Positions 11,730-21,555 of a stretch of 35,752 bases of DNA are shown here, one piece after another (the first letter of the stretch is position 1; each line of letters opens with the position of its first letter). The translations under genes were made by a program, and so were the position numbers. The DNA comes from a virus. A model generated the notes under the pieces. The model saw nothing but the letters and a program-made list of their open reading frames with translations. It had not been told where the DNA came from and made no database searches. The DNA is taken from positions 1-35,752 of IMG/VR virus record IMGVR_UViG_3300021364_000077, one strand, 5' to 3'.

Positions 11730-14369
11730 TTAGTCCTTACCGCGCAATCTGTCAAGGCGATCCTGCTTAATCTTCTCCTCTCCCGCTCCAAACCGCCAAT
11801 AAATATCCTTACCTGCCACAGGTAAATACCGAATAAGCTCTTTACTCTGCTTCTTTAACGCTTCTTCTTTATCATCGGCAGCAAGAACCTTAAATGCTTC
11901 ATTTACAAGGGGCATAGGCGGAGCTATTACTGCGGCTAAGAAACCTGGCGCACCATCACTCTTGGCTTTGTAAATTGCATACCTTGAGATACCAATCATC
12001 TGCATAGCCACATCCATCAATTCATCAGATATTTCTACAGGTCTGCCTAGGATTAAATCTTTCGTGGCGTTTACTGCGGCTGTACCTCCACCAAAAAGCA
12101 TTGCGAACCTGGCGGCATTCTGCATTCCCTCTTTTGATGTCTCACGCTTGGCAAGTTTCTGCACAATATCCTCACGCATGACATCAAGTTGCTTAACGAA
12201 AAATGTTTTTAAAGCCCAAAACAATCTGCCTGTTCTACGATTCAAATAAGCGGAGGGCATCTCAGATAAAGTAATTGGTTGGGTTTTTGTAAGTCTACTA
12301 AATAGGTAGTGTTTTACATTCTCATTCTGCGAGTCACCTCTACGAATCGCATCAACTAAATCATCCGTTTCGCTCTCGAAGAATGGTTTATTTTCTTCGA
12401 CAAACTTCTTGTATGCCTTGGAGTTTTTGTTTCGCAATTGCCCCTGTGCCTGACGAAATGCACCACGCAAATTGTTTTCTTTAAGGGCTATATCTAATTT
12501 TTTAAATCCTGTTCTTTTAAATAGTTCATCCATCGCACCCTTCATTGTCCCGGCTTCCGCAAACTCGCTTGCAACATCGTTCAAACCAAATTCTTTTAAT
12601 TTAATTTTAGGACCAAACGGAGAGATCGTATTTATTAAACCATTACGATACGAGTTTAACGCCAGGTCGCCTAACTGTGTGATAGTCGAATATGGATTTG
12701 CTATTGTTGTGGCATAAATAACATTACGAGCAATGTTTGTCTTCTTTCCTATCCTTGCTTCACCGCCCTTGAATCTTGTGCTTATAAGTTTGGTAATCTC
12801 ATCCTGCACTTTTCCATCTTCAATTCTTTCAATGTCCGTAAAAATACTTCTTGCGCTAGGGTCCTGAGATTTACCAAGGAATCTATTCTTATTTACATTG
12901 TAGGTAACATTATCGACATACTTCTGTAGCCCGCCAAGAAAGTCATCGTAATACTTTTGTGTATCATCAGTGATAGACGCAAGCACTCGCTCTTTCTGTA
13001 GCCCCATTTTACCGCTACCACGCAGATTGTTTCCTCCAAAGTAGTCTTGTATTATTTTTATTCTATCAGCAGAGGACAATGTATCCTGCATGTCTGCGTC
13101 ACTTAAAGACCTCTTCATGCCTTCAGGAAGTTCATCCAACTTCTTCTTTTCAGCGGCTCGAAACATTTGCTCAAGTTGTGATCTCGGTTCTTGACCAAGT
13201 GACTTCATAAAACCATCATGATCTTTCATGACGCGGGGTATGTAGTCCTTGCGATACTCAATCTCTATGCCGTTCTTGTTCGCTAATGCATGAAGATCGT
13301 CTAAGCCCTGCCTGACAGCGAGGAAGTTCGCCTTCATTCCATCCATACCCTTACGCTTCTGAACCTTATTGAGCATATCAAAAGCCTTTTCCATAGAGTC
13401 AGGATTGCTTGTTAGGCGCTGAAATAGTTTCTGCTCATCCTTGGAAAGCTTTTTAAATTGATCCGCAAATGGTTGCATTTGATCCACAAATTTCTGCTTG
13501 AGCATGAGGTTATCCAACTCAAACTTATCCATGCGACTAGCAACAAATGGATCTAATTCTTTTATCTTCGATTTGATAGGACGGATAATCGGGTCAATCT
13601 TCTCCAAACCTTTCTCAATCACGCTAAAGGTTTTATTTACTGCGGGTACTAGCGTTTTATCTGCAACCTTTCCTGCGGCTTTAAATCCGCCAAACATCGC
13701 GAGTCCTTCGCCTGCATTCTTGAGCTTACCCATAAATACGCTTTCGCCCTCTTCCTTTTGGAGCGGTCCCATACCAATTGCGTCAGACAAACCTTTCTCG
13801 TCTGCGGATAATGCGATAAATTCTGTAAGTGCCGCACCCACGGGTAGCTTTACTGCCTTGGGTATACTACTAAGTGCCTGTGTAACCTTTGGTGTTTTTG
13901 ATATAACATTTAATGCAGCACCTACGGGAGCCAACTGTGCCCCTACCCTAGCCACATCTCTGACTGTAGACTCCTGGAACTCCTTTTGCGATACTCCGTG
14001 CATTGCACCCATCGCATCACGGAAGAGATTAGGTTTATCTGAGGCTAAAGGGTTATCAATATCTGCTCCAAATAACTCACCTACTGATGACGCAAGCTCT
14101 CCAACTCCTTCCGCACCGCCAAATAATGCATTGAATTTAAACTTATTAAACTCATATAGCATAGACTCGTACCACGGTGCTTCGTCTATCTTTTCTTTGA
14201 GGTCCGGGGAAGGATCTTCTAAAGGAATGGGAGTAAATTTCTGCTCCTCCTCAAATGGAATAGGTGTGAACTCTTTCTCTTCAAATGGAATAGGTGTGAA
14301 ATTTTTTTGATCGAAAGGTAGAGGTGTGAACTCTTTCTCCTCAAATGGAATAGGAGTGAACTCATCCAT
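11730..14369 (-). CDS. Large internal virion / DNA-ejection-type protein (879 aa)
   Basis: The N-terminus carries five FTPxP units (FTPIPFEEKE-like decapeptides, residues 4-55). Long helical and Lys-rich regions follow. The C-terminal part has hydrophobic stretches (FAMLFGGGTAAVNATKDLIL, about 760-780) and ends RYLPVAGKDIYWRFGAGEEK near residue 860. The combination of N-terminal PIPF repeats and a C-terminal LPVxGKxxYWxFG is one I associate with large structural proteins in marine podoviruses, probably injected or core proteins; this is recollection. It is the last of three large genes at the end of the late operon, coupled by TAATG to the gene before. Confidence 0.65.
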   Translation of the reverse strand: MDEFTPIPFEEKEFTPLPFDQKNFTPIPFEEKEFTPIPFEEEQKFTPIPLEDPSPDLKEKIDEAPWYESMLYEFNKFKFNALFGGAEGVGELASSVGELFGADIDNPLASDKPNLFRDAMGAMHGVSQKEFQESTVRDVARVGAQLAPVGAALNVISKTPKVTQALSSIPKAVKLPVGAALTEFIALSADEKGLSDAIGMGPLQKEEGESVFMGKLKNAGEGLAMFGGFKAAGKVADKTLVPAVNKTFSVIEKGLEKIDPIIRPIKSKIKELDPFVASRMDKFELDNLMLKQKFVDQMQPFADQFKKLSKDEQKLFQRLTSNPDSMEKAFDMLNKVQKRKGMDGMKANFLAVRQGLDDLHALANKNGIEIEYRKDYIPRVMKDHDGFMKSLGQEPRSQLEQMFRAAEKKKLDELPEGMKRSLSDADMQDTLSSADRIKIIQDYFGGNNLRGSGKMGLQKERVLASITDDTQKYYDDFLGGLQKYVDNVTYNVNKNRFLGKSQDPSARSIFTDIERIEDGKVQDEITKLISTRFKGGEARIGKKTNIARNVIYATTIANPYSTITQLGDLALNSYRNGLINTISPFGPKIKLKEFGLNDVASEFAEAGTMKGAMDELFKRTGFKKLDIALKENNLRGAFRQAQGQLRNKNSKAYKKFVEENKPFFESETDDLVDAIRRGDSQNENVKHYLFSRLTKTQPITLSEMPSAYLNRRTGRLFWALKTFFVKQLDVMREDIVQKLAKRETSKEGMQNAARFAMLFGGGTAAVNATKDLILGRPVEISDELMDVAMQMIGISRYAIYKAKSDGAPGFLAAVIAPPMPLVNEAFKVLAADDKEEALKKQSKELIRYLPVAGKDIYWRFGAGEEKIKQDRLDRLRGKD
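14208..14361 (-). repeat. Tandem 30-bp coding repeats (FTPIPFEEKE units)
   Basis: Five imperfect units encode FTPIPFEEKE, FTPLPFDQKN, FTPIPFEEKE, FTPIPFEEEQK and FTPIPLEDPS. At DNA level the unit includes TCAAATGGAATAGGTGTGAA on the plus strand with few changes, indicating recent unit duplication or conversion. Confidence 0.9.
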
Positions 14370-15430
14370 TACTGAACCGTAAATTTTTTACCGTTTAGAA
14401 TATAAAACATTTTTCCGCTAGATTTTGCCTCTTCATTAGCAGACTTATGCTCATCAATCGAAGGCTCGTTTATAGAAGTTGGTTCCTCAGTTACTACTGA
14501 GTCTTCGTCCTTAACTTTTGAACGCATACCTAGAATTGTTATTGCTTGCTCCATCATTGGATTTTTCTTTCCACCACCAAAACCAAAAGTTTCTTCCCCC
14601 TTAAAAGTGTAAGACTGTGTTTTTTCATCATATTTATAATTATCCTCTAGATAAACCTGTAAAGCCGCCTGATCTAATCCACGAACTATTGCTTCATCAA
14701 TAGCTTTCTGACTGATTCTATCATTCAGCGGTTGCAAACTGCTACCTGTCCAAACAAAGCTTACCTTATTACCTGATGCCCCCTCAATGTCTACTCTCTG
14801 CCCTGGTTTATAAGTTTCACTATTCTGTTCAGCCTTTGATTTAGCACGATAATATTCTGTTTGAGCGTTTTTTAACTCAGCATCTTGAATTTTATTTGCA
14901 TAATCAGCACTTGCGATACTATTTGCATAATTTGCATTAGCTGCAGATACTTTTGCGTCTGATAAAGCTTTGCTTATAGTGGGATCTTTTAACGCTTGTT
15001 GTAGGGTAAGATTCAACTCATTCATCTTTTGTTGCGTCTGTGCGTTCTGTCTCTTGAGCATCGCATTTTCCTGCGTTGTTTTGCCCGCAAGCAATCCGTT
15101 TGCACGCTCTAAGTCAGCGATACTTGCGTCACCGCTTTGCACCTTATCAAAGAGTTTCATATTCTTCTTATCGCTTGCCTCATCTCCGGTCATTGTGAGT
15201 TGCTGTACGATACTTGGATCAGCGGATAACTGCCCTTCTAGCGTTGCCTGAAGCTTATCCCGCTTCTCCTTATTAAGCCCGTACTGCTGTATCATGCCGC
15301 CTATCTGTTGGCCCATATTCGCAAACATGCGACCCTGGGCTTCGCCTGCCCTCGCGATGAGGTTGGCGGCATTAGCGGTTGATCCGAGTGCCGATCCGTA
15401 GTTACCTGAAAAGAATGGTCGTCTTGCCAT
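14369..15430 (-). CDS. Structural/internal virion protein (353 aa)
   Basis: The protein opens with Gly/Ala/Asn-rich sequence (ARRPFFSGNYGSALGSTANA) and continues as a long helical Gln/Lys/Ala-rich segment with coiled-coil character (about residues 40-200). A Ser/Glu-rich linker and a short C-terminal domain ending YILNGKKFTVQ follow. It sits between two large putative internal virion proteins and has a good AGGAGA site upstream. An ejection or core-assembly role is inferred from position and composition. Confidence 0.6.
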   Translation of the reverse strand: MARRPFFSGNYGSALGSTANAANLIARAGEAQGRMFANMGQQIGGMIQQYGLNKEKRDKLQATLEGQLSADPSIVQQLTMTGDEASDKKNMKLFDKVQSGDASIADLERANGLLAGKTTQENAMLKRQNAQTQQKMNELNLTLQQALKDPTISKALSDAKVSAANANYANSIASADYANKIQDAELKNAQTEYYRAKSKAEQNSETYKPGQRVDIEGASGNKVSFVWTGSSLQPLNDRISQKAIDEAIVRGLDQAALQVYLEDNYKYDEKTQSYTFKGEETFGFGGGKKNPMMEQAITILGMRSKVKDEDSVVTEEPTSINEPSIDEHKSANEEAKSSGKMFYILNGKKFTVQ

Positions 15431-15447
15431 GATTATTTGTCTCCTAT

Positions 15448-18400
15448 TTAAAATATTTTGCCTGCTGACGCTAACCCGCCAAATAGTCCTCCACCTAGTG
15501 AACCTAGCCCGCCAAATAATCCACCCATTGCAGAACCTGATGCGGCGGCTTGAGCGGCGGCTATGTTGGCATCGTTAGCCGCCATCTGCGAAATGAATCC
15601 TAATCCTGCCTCCGGGTTGAGGTATTGCGGTCCGCTTTGTAATCCGTAATTTGCCTGTCCAAGCACACCTTGTCCTGCCTGCAAACTCTGTCCACCTCCA
15701 CGCCCAAGTAGTGCTTGGAACGGATCAAGGGTTGCCTGGTCTTCAAGTGCAGCAAGGCGTGTGGCGGCATCGATGTAGCCGAGTGTGCCTGACTGCTTGA
15801 GTTGCTCATTTAGCCTTTCCGCATCCATCTGTGCCCCAACCTGAAACTGATTAGCCTGTTGTTGCTGTGCCTGATTTGCCAAGGCGGCTTGCTGTGCAGA
15901 TTGTGCACCAAAAGCAGAAGCCTGCTGATCCAATTCAGCCTGTGCTAAATTCTGAGCCTGTCCTAATTGTGCTCGCAATGCATCCTGCTCCAAGCCGGCA
16001 GTAAGACCCATCGCCCTAGCCTGCTGTAAATTCTGTGCATCTGCCAATGCTCGTTGCTGATCCAACTGAGCACCTAGTTGTTCCTGGGCGAGTCCTGCCT
16101 GCAAGCCTGATTCTTGACGCTGTTGCTCTGCTCCAAGATTTGCGAGGGCCGCTTGCTGTGCAAGTTGTGCCTGTGTCTGCTCCTGCCCGATACCTGCCTG
16201 TACGCCAAATTCCCTTGCTCGGTTTACTGCTTGTGCGTCAGCTAGAGCTTTATTCTGTGCCAACTGTGCTCCTAATTGCTCCTGTTGTAAACCTGCCGTA
16301 ACCCCAAACTGAGCGGCCTGATTCTCAGCGGCTTGATTAGCAAGTTGTGCCTGCAATGCCGCTTGATTCGCCTGAGCCTCCTGTTGCAGTCCCGAAGTAA
16401 TTCCAAACTGTTTTGCACGATTGGTAGCCTCTGCATCAGCTAGTGATTTTGCTTGGGCAAGCTGTGCTCCTAGCTGTTCTTGTTGTAAGCCTGCCTGTAC
16501 CCCGAACTGTGCCGCTTGATTCTGTGCTTGTTGGTTTGCAAGCTGTGCTTGGAGGGCCGCTTGATTAGCTTGTGTCTGTTGCTCCAATCCGGCACTAACG
16601 CCAAACTCAGCGGCTCGGTTAGCGGCTTGAGCATCTGCCATTGCCTTAGTCTGTGCTTGCGATGCGGCCAATGCTTCCTGGGCAAGACCTGCTTCTAGAC
16701 CTTGGCTTCGAGCCTGATTGATGGCGGCTTGATTTGCTCTTGCCGCTTCCATCGCAGAAGATGCACCAAATTCACTAGCACGATTCTGTGCGGCTTGGTC
16801 AGCCAATGCCACAGCCTGTGCTTGTTGTGCCGCAAGCGATTCTTGCTGTAGACCTGCTTGCAGTCCTGCTTGAAGTGCCTGATTGGTTGCCGCTTGGTTT
16901 GCTCGTTGAGCTTCCATTGCGGTTGTAGCCGCAAACTCACCTGCTCTGTTTCGAGATGCTTGATTCGCAAACTCCTGTGCCTGTCTCTGTTGAGCCGCCA
17001 ACGCTTCTTGCGACAACCCTGCTGTGACACCTGCTTGACGAGCTTGGTTCGTGGCCGCCTGATTCGCAAGCTGTGCTTGCATATCTTGTGATGCTCCAAA
17101 CTGAGCCGCTTGATTAAGAGCCGCTTGGTTTTGCATTTGTGCCTGTAGCCCACGGGCAAGATCACTTTGTTGCAGGTCAGCCTCCTGACCAAGCACACCT
17201 TGTGCAAATCCACGATTCTGCATACGCCTAGCATTATCTTCAGCGATTACCGCTTGGGCTTCATTAATCGCAGATTGCTGATCAAAAGTTCTACCTGAAA
17301 GCGTGGATCTCGCTCTTGCCGCATTTTCAATTTGTGCAATTTCACGAGCAGTTAATCCTTGATCTACTGCTGTCATCGCCTGACCCATTAGAGCCTGACG
17401 AAGCGGGTCTGCACCTATCTGCCCTGCGTCCAAACCTGCGGTGGCAGTGTAACCTCTACCTGTGACACTTGCAGACGGATCGTAACTCGTAGCCGCTGTA
17501 AGTGCCATCGGGTCACCTGCTAGAGCCGCATCAAAGCTTGTGCCTGTCATGCTCGCAGATGGATCAAATGATGTTGCCGCAGTTAAAGCCATTGGGTCAG
17601 CGGCTCTAGCCGCACCATAAGTTTGTCCTGCCACATTTGCAGAAGGATCAAATGAGGTTGCGGCTGATAGTGCTAGTGGATCAGCTACCTGCGAAGCCTG
17701 ATAGGTTGTACCCCTGTCGAAAGTTCCGCCTTGGACGCTTGCTGATGGGTCGAATGAAGTTGCCGCTGATAAGGCTAATGGGTCAGCCGCTTGTGATGCG
17801 GCATAGCTTGTGCCTCTATCGAAAGTCCCACCCGTAACACTCGCAGATGGGTCAAATGAAGTGTCTGCGGTTAAAGCACCTGGTGCTCTCACTCCACTTG
17901 CTGTATAGGTCGTACCTGCCCCAAGCGTTGGACCTGTGATTTGGTTAAGAGCATCATATGTGGTGTCTGCGGTGAGTGGAGTCCTATCTCCTAAAGTTGC
18001 CGCATCGAAGCTTGTTTGTGCGGTAAGGCCAGGAGTGTTTGCAACTGTAGCCGCATCCATCGTCTGACCTGTTAAACCATCAGCAAAGGTTGTGCCTGTT
18101 GGCTCTGAAATTGCTCCTGCTCCTGTGAGGGTATCTTGTTGAGCATCAAGAATATTTCTAGCCCCTGTCAAAGCCTCCTGCGTACCAGGAGCATAGTCAG
18201 CCATTACATCCTGATAGCGCTGAGACAATCGCTCAACATCTGCTAGATCAGCTTCCCTTTGCCGTGATAGATTGCCTCGCTGTAAATCTTCTGCAAGGGC
18301 GGATAAACCCCTAAAAGATCCATCTGCATCAAAGCCCGGTATTCTGCCATCTGCTGTTCTTTGTGTACTACCAAGCAGATCAACTAACCCATCGCCTGTG

Positions 18401-19062
18401 CGTACCACTTCACCTTCTTTTAAAGCTTCCCCTGTATTTGGATTGGTAAAAGTAAATTCTTGTTCAACAGCATCAGCACCACTTGTATCAATTGTACTCT
18501 GCAGTTTATTAAGTTCTGTAGTGGCAGAGTCTATAGCATCGGCTAAAGCATCATCGCTTCCATCTGAAGATGTGATTGCTGTATTAAATTCTCCCGTAGT
18601 ACCTCCCGTTTGTGTATCCAAAATAGTATAAGTCGGAGATACTCCATCCACAGCAGGTGTACGACCCATCCCGGCTGAGCGAAGTTCACCTTGAGGTACA
18701 TATGCACGACCTGGGTTGGTCATTAAAATTTGATACCTACCACCACCCGCAGTCTGAGCTTCTCCATCTTCGTTTTTAAGAGTTTCTGCACCAGGAATGC
18801 CATACTTAATCTCTCCCGTGTCAGGATCTTCAATTGCCTGAACCTTGCTCTCCGTACCTAATAGCGTCTGACGCAAAACATCCGTATCAGTTTGTGCAGT
18901 CTTCTTCCTGACACTCTCTTCGAGTGGTAACAAACTTTCGAGTGAGCCTGTTTCTTCAAAGTCTCCTGTGCCTTGCAGAAATTCTGCTTGTGCTTTAAGA
19001 GCCTCGGATAAACTTTCGCCATAAGTTGGTTGGGCCGGGTAATTAATGTCAGGACTACTCAT
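15448..19062 (-). CDS. Giant repetitive Ala/Gln-rich virion protein (1204 aa)
   Basis: The N-terminal third has mixed domains. Residues about 330-540 hold repeats with the core TAATSFDPSAS and TFDRGTTY (five FDPSA copies at about 400-535). Residues about 610-1075 are a long array of 30-40-residue Ala/Gln units of the form NQAAQFGVQAGLQQEQLGAQ. The C-terminus is Gly-rich (GGLFGGLGSLGGGLFGGL). A long helical rod or coiled coil is predicted for the Ala/Gln part. A tail/internal virion protein is likely. It is not a typical tape measure, although a rod-like length-setting role cannot be excluded. An AGAGGAG site precedes the ATG. Confidence 0.65.
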   Translation of the reverse strand: MSSPDINYPAQPTYGESLSEALKAQAEFLQGTGDFEETGSLESLLPLEESVRKKTAQTDTDVLRQTLLGTESKVQAIEDPDTGEIKYGIPGAETLKNEDGEAQTAGGGRYQILMTNPGRAYVPQGELRSAGMGRTPAVDGVSPTYTILDTQTGGTTGEFNTAITSSDGSDDALADAIDSATTELNKLQSTIDTSGADAVEQEFTFTNPNTGEALKEGEVVRTGDGLVDLLGSTQRTADGRIPGFDADGSFRGLSALAEDLQRGNLSRQREADLADVERLSQRYQDVMADYAPGTQEALTGARNILDAQQDTLTGAGAISEPTGTTFADGLTGQTMDAATVANTPGLTAQTSFDAATLGDRTPLTADTTYDALNQITGPTLGAGTTYTASGVRAPGALTADTSFDPSASVTGGTFDRGTSYAASQAADPLALSAATSFDPSASVQGGTFDRGTTYQASQVADPLALSAATSFDPSANVAGQTYGAARAADPMALTAATSFDPSASMTGTSFDAALAGDPMALTAATSYDPSASVTGRGYTATAGLDAGQIGADPLRQALMGQAMTAVDQGLTAREIAQIENAARARSTLSGRTFDQQSAINEAQAVIAEDNARRMQNRGFAQGVLGQEADLQQSDLARGLQAQMQNQAALNQAAQFGASQDMQAQLANQAATNQARQAGVTAGLSQEALAAQQRQAQEFANQASRNRAGEFAATTAMEAQRANQAATNQALQAGLQAGLQQESLAAQQAQAVALADQAAQNRASEFGASSAMEAARANQAAINQARSQGLEAGLAQEALAASQAQTKAMADAQAANRAAEFGVSAGLEQQTQANQAALQAQLANQQAQNQAAQFGVQAGLQQEQLGAQLAQAKSLADAEATNRAKQFGITSGLQQEAQANQAALQAQLANQAAENQAAQFGVTAGLQQEQLGAQLAQNKALADAQAVNRAREFGVQAGIGQEQTQAQLAQQAALANLGAEQQRQESGLQAGLAQEQLGAQLDQQRALADAQNLQQARAMGLTAGLEQDALRAQLGQAQNLAQAELDQQASAFGAQSAQQAALANQAQQQQANQFQVGAQMDAERLNEQLKQSGTLGYIDAATRLAALEDQATLDPFQALLGRGGGQSLQAGQGVLGQANYGLQSGPQYLNPEAGLGFISQMAANDANIAAAQAAASGSAMGGLFGGLGSLGGGLFGGLASAGKIF
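15840..17230 (-). repeat. Coding repeat array, Ala/Gln-rich helical units
   Basis: Degenerate units of about 35 codons recur through the second half of the 1204-aa gene, each with an NQAAxNQA-like element, a QAGLxQExLxAQxAQ element and a (F/E)GxxAGL element. The plus-strand DNA shows the same spacing through recurrent TTGCTGTG/GCTTGATT words. Confidence 0.85.
17440..17890 (-). repeat. Coding repeat array, TSFDPSAS units
   Basis: Five copies of TSFDPSA(S/N) or TSYDPSAS occur about every 25-35 residues with intervening ADPLALSAA / ADPMALTAA. The plus-strand DNA unit around GCAGATGGATCAAATGA is recognisable in each. Confidence 0.85.
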
Positions 19063-19397
19063 TAGTTAATTCTCCTCTGAATTTTATTAAAATCATACCA
19101 CCGAATCGGTTGGTTTTTTGTTGCCCGACTCCATCCTACTTTGGGAAGTCTGTACGGGATTTTTCTTATAAATTCTTTTACTCCGCCAATCGCCATATGC
19201 ACATACCATGCATCAGGATTTTTTACATTCCACTGATCTTGCGGTTTTACCTCGCTTTTCGAATCAACCGCTTTGCCTAGAAGAAAACTCTCAGGCGTGA
19301 TAAATACATAGCCATTGCCACAGTAGGCGGCTATATCCTGATGCATATCAATCTCACATTGATCGTACAGATTTTTAGCTTTGAGTAGTATGTTCAT
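19062..19397 (-). CDS. Conserved hypothetical phage protein (111 aa)
   Basis: The start at 19397 is chosen, just inside the end of the tail-fibre-like gene. The protein reads DIAAYCGNGYVFITPESFLL, then AVDSKSE, WYVHMAIG and RLPKVGWSRATK. A family with DIAAYCG, KAVDSKAE and WYVHMA motifs is one I recall beside tail genes in phages, function unknown. It lies between the fibre-like protein and the giant repetitive protein and overlaps both. Confidence 0.65.
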   Translation of the reverse strand: MNILLKAKNLYDQCEIDMHQDIAAYCGNGYVFITPESFLLGKAVDSKSEVKPQDQWNVKNPDAWYVHMAIGGVKEFIRKIPYRLPKVGWSRATKNQPIRWYDFNKIQRRIN

Positions 19398-19942
19398 GTT
19401 GCTGATACTGTTGCTCCTAACGCTACTCTTTTCCATGCAGTACCATCGTCCACTGCTAGGCATTTACTTCCGCTATCTCCATCAGTGCAGAATACTATTC
19501 TTCCGGCGGTTCCTGCACTTGGTAAACTTGAGACTGCGTAGCTTGGCAGTGTGGTCAACACACCGCTCATAGTTCCGCCTGTTACGCTAATTGAATTACT
19601 TGCTTGAGTTGCAATTGTGCCTAAGCCCAAATTCGTCCGTGCGGTAGATGCAGTAGTTACATCACTTAAATTATTACTAGGTTGCAAAAATGCAGTAGTT
19701 GCTTGAGTTGCCGCAGTACCTAAGCCCAACGCACTACGAGCGGCACTTGCGGTAGTCGAGCCTGTACCTCCATCTGCAATTGCAATGGGAGAAGTAAGTC
19801 CACTTATACTACCACCTGTTATCGCAACATCTCCCTCGTTAATCGTGACAGTTGGCTCACCCAATTGATTAAGAGACGCTGAATCCACTTCCACGCCTGT
19901 GGCAAAGGTAAAACCACGGGTAACTGTTGCCGTTATTGCCAT
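19394..19942 (-). CDS. Tail fibre-like protein with GGTGSTTASAARSALGLG repeats
   Basis: The 182-aa protein contains IADGGTGSTTASAARSALGL and a second related unit (TASTARTNLGLGTIATQAS). These are the short repeats typical of phage tail-fibre stalks and collar-fibre proteins. The N-terminus is strand-rich, and the C-terminus has the VFCTDGDSGSKCLAVDDGT-type tip. It probably forms part of a trimeric fibre or spike. Its start is coupled to the stop of the beta-propeller-like tail gene. Confidence 0.7.
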   Translation of the reverse strand: MAITATVTRGFTFATGVEVDSASLNQLGEPTVTINEGDVAITGGSISGLTSPIAIADGGTGSTTASAARSALGLGTAATQATTAFLQPSNNLSDVTTASTARTNLGLGTIATQASNSISVTGGTMSGVLTTLPSYAVSSLPSAGTAGRIVFCTDGDSGSKCLAVDDGTAWKRVALGATVSAT

Positions 19943-21555
19943 TATGCGATCTCCCTCCTCGCATTCGCTCCGCCCGCTATCGCTTCAAGCGATACATGAC
20001 GGAAGCTAGGCCGCCCCGCTTGCACATCAATTTCTACGCTTGCGGCGTAACCTCTCGCGCGTCCACTGCCAAAGCGTATCAGTTTCTCCTCCGCTGATCC
20101 CGAATAGTTCTCCGTGTGGACTGTGTTTGTCCGATCCGGGTCTGTCGTATTCACCTTGATCGTGAATTGATCCCCGTTGTCCACATTGCACCCCAACTGC
20201 CCTCTTCTCCAACTCTTGACATCTATGTTGCCGAATGTGAAGGAGCGGGTCTTCAGTTTGGCACTTATTGCGGTTGAGGTTGTGCTTGCGCTCCCGATTG
20301 TTCCCGTCACATCGGTAGCGGCTTCGTCTACGAGATGCCATCCCTTATCGTTGACTGCAAAGAGTCTTCGCTTCTGAGGGTCACTGCCATGTAATACTGT
20401 GACGAAGTCATCAATTACAAATCCTGTGGGGAATGAATCTACTGAAGTCCATGCTGTGTTTAATATATCGTAAACGAATACCTTGTTATTATCTGTGGAA
20501 GAACCTGTGGGACAGGCTAAGAAATATTTATTATCAAAAACAATACCACATGATTTGTCTGCGGCGGCGTAATTAACTTCCTTGAACTGATCCTGTATTG
20601 GGCGGGATAGTGGAATCGCTTCTCCACTTACCTTCGAGATTGCGACTCCTAATCCTTTTGCGGGGTCTAAGCCTTGTTGCAGGGTAAACACGCCATCATC
20701 AGAGAGGAAGTATATTTGTGGTCCACTTGCGGCTATACTCTTGCGAGCAACACATCCTCTTTGGCGAGTAATCTCAAATACTGCGGCGGCTGATGTAGTA
20801 GCCACATTATTAATCAGATGGATACTGTTCCTAAAAAATACGAGTAGCTGATTTTCGAGGTATGGAGTAAATCCTACCAAGAAGTCTGCCGTTCCACGAT
20901 TGATTCTAAACTGCGAGTCAGTGGCAAAAAAGTTATCTGTGTCTAACAGATCAGACATGATTACTGTGTAATCTGAGTCGCTAGGCTGTGGCACGATTAG
21001 CCTGTTGGAAAAGAATGTGCCAAAATTAGTGCTTGGACATTCAACTCTACCTGCTGTGGGTGATGCATTATTCTTTAGGGTAAAAGCTGTTGGAGTCGTA
21101 TAATCACCATCCCACTCAAGTGGATCTTTACTCTCTCCACGAAAGAGGATGAGTTTTTCCATAGCTTGCACAAAGCTTGCATTATCACCGCTTGCTACTG
21201 TCTGACCACCAGGGTACGCAATATCTATACCGCTATTGTTACTATCGTTCCAAAGGATTACTTTGCTCTTAGTCGCCACTGCAATAAACTCATTTCCTGT
21301 CGCAGGGTCGCTGAATAGAGTTGAGGCAAACACTTGTTCATCGCCTGCGTAGGTCAGAGTTACCGCACCCGCCTTGAACTCTATACCTTTCCGTACAGAT
21401 GCAAGGTCACCATCTAGTCGCATATTTTCTGATGCCTCGACAAGTCCTCCCTCAATGCTAGTCGGCTCCAGGTAACTATCAATACCACGGAATCCACGAT
21501 CACCATCGGTAAGAATAGGATCGTCCATTCTACCCATCTGTTTGTATCTCGCCAT
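19942..21555 (-). CDS. Tail nozzle / stabilisation-type protein (537 aa)
   Basis: The sequence has many short strand repeats with GGLVEASENMRLDGDLASVR near the N-terminus, then blocks such as FVQAMEKLILFRG, NQLLVFFRNSIHLIN, GCVARKSIAASGPQIYFLSD and VFVYDILNTAWTSVD. This is the spacing of beta-propeller tail-tube-B/P22 gp10-like proteins that extend the portal in short-tailed phages. Assignment is by pattern. ATG 21555 is used because it overlaps the holin stop (TAATG); an upstream start at 21588 would add 11 residues. Confidence 0.65.
   Translation of the reverse strand: MARYKQMGRMDDPILTDGDRGFRGIDSYLEPTSIEGGLVEASENMRLDGDLASVRKGIEFKAGAVTLTYAGDEQVFASTLFSDPATGNEFIAVATKSKVILWNDSNNSGIDIAYPGGQTVASGDNASFVQAMEKLILFRGESKDPLEWDGDYTTPTAFTLKNNASPTAGRVECPSTNFGTFFSNRLIVPQPSDSDYTVIMSDLLDTDNFFATDSQFRINRGTADFLVGFTPYLENQLLVFFRNSIHLINNVATTSAAAVFEITRQRGCVARKSIAASGPQIYFLSDDGVFTLQQGLDPAKGLGVAISKVSGEAIPLSRPIQDQFKEVNYAAADKSCGIVFDNKYFLACPTGSSTDNNKVFVYDILNTAWTSVDSFPTGFVIDDFVTVLHGSDPQKRRLFAVNDKGWHLVDEAATDVTGTIGSASTTSTAISAKLKTRSFTFGNIDVKSWRRGQLGCNVDNGDQFTIKVNTTDPDRTNTVHTENYSGSAEEKLIRFGSGRARGYAASVEIDVQAGRPSFRHVSLEAIAGGANARREIA

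Noticed and set aside
13498-14310. 270-aa open frame on the plus strand
   Set aside because: Antisense shadow of the 879-aa gene; composition follows from the codon use of the real gene and there is no ribosome binding site.
15840-17230. Regular repeats suggesting a CRISPR array
   Set aside because: The repeats are in frame, degenerate and of variable spacing, and encode Ala/Gln helices in one long gene.
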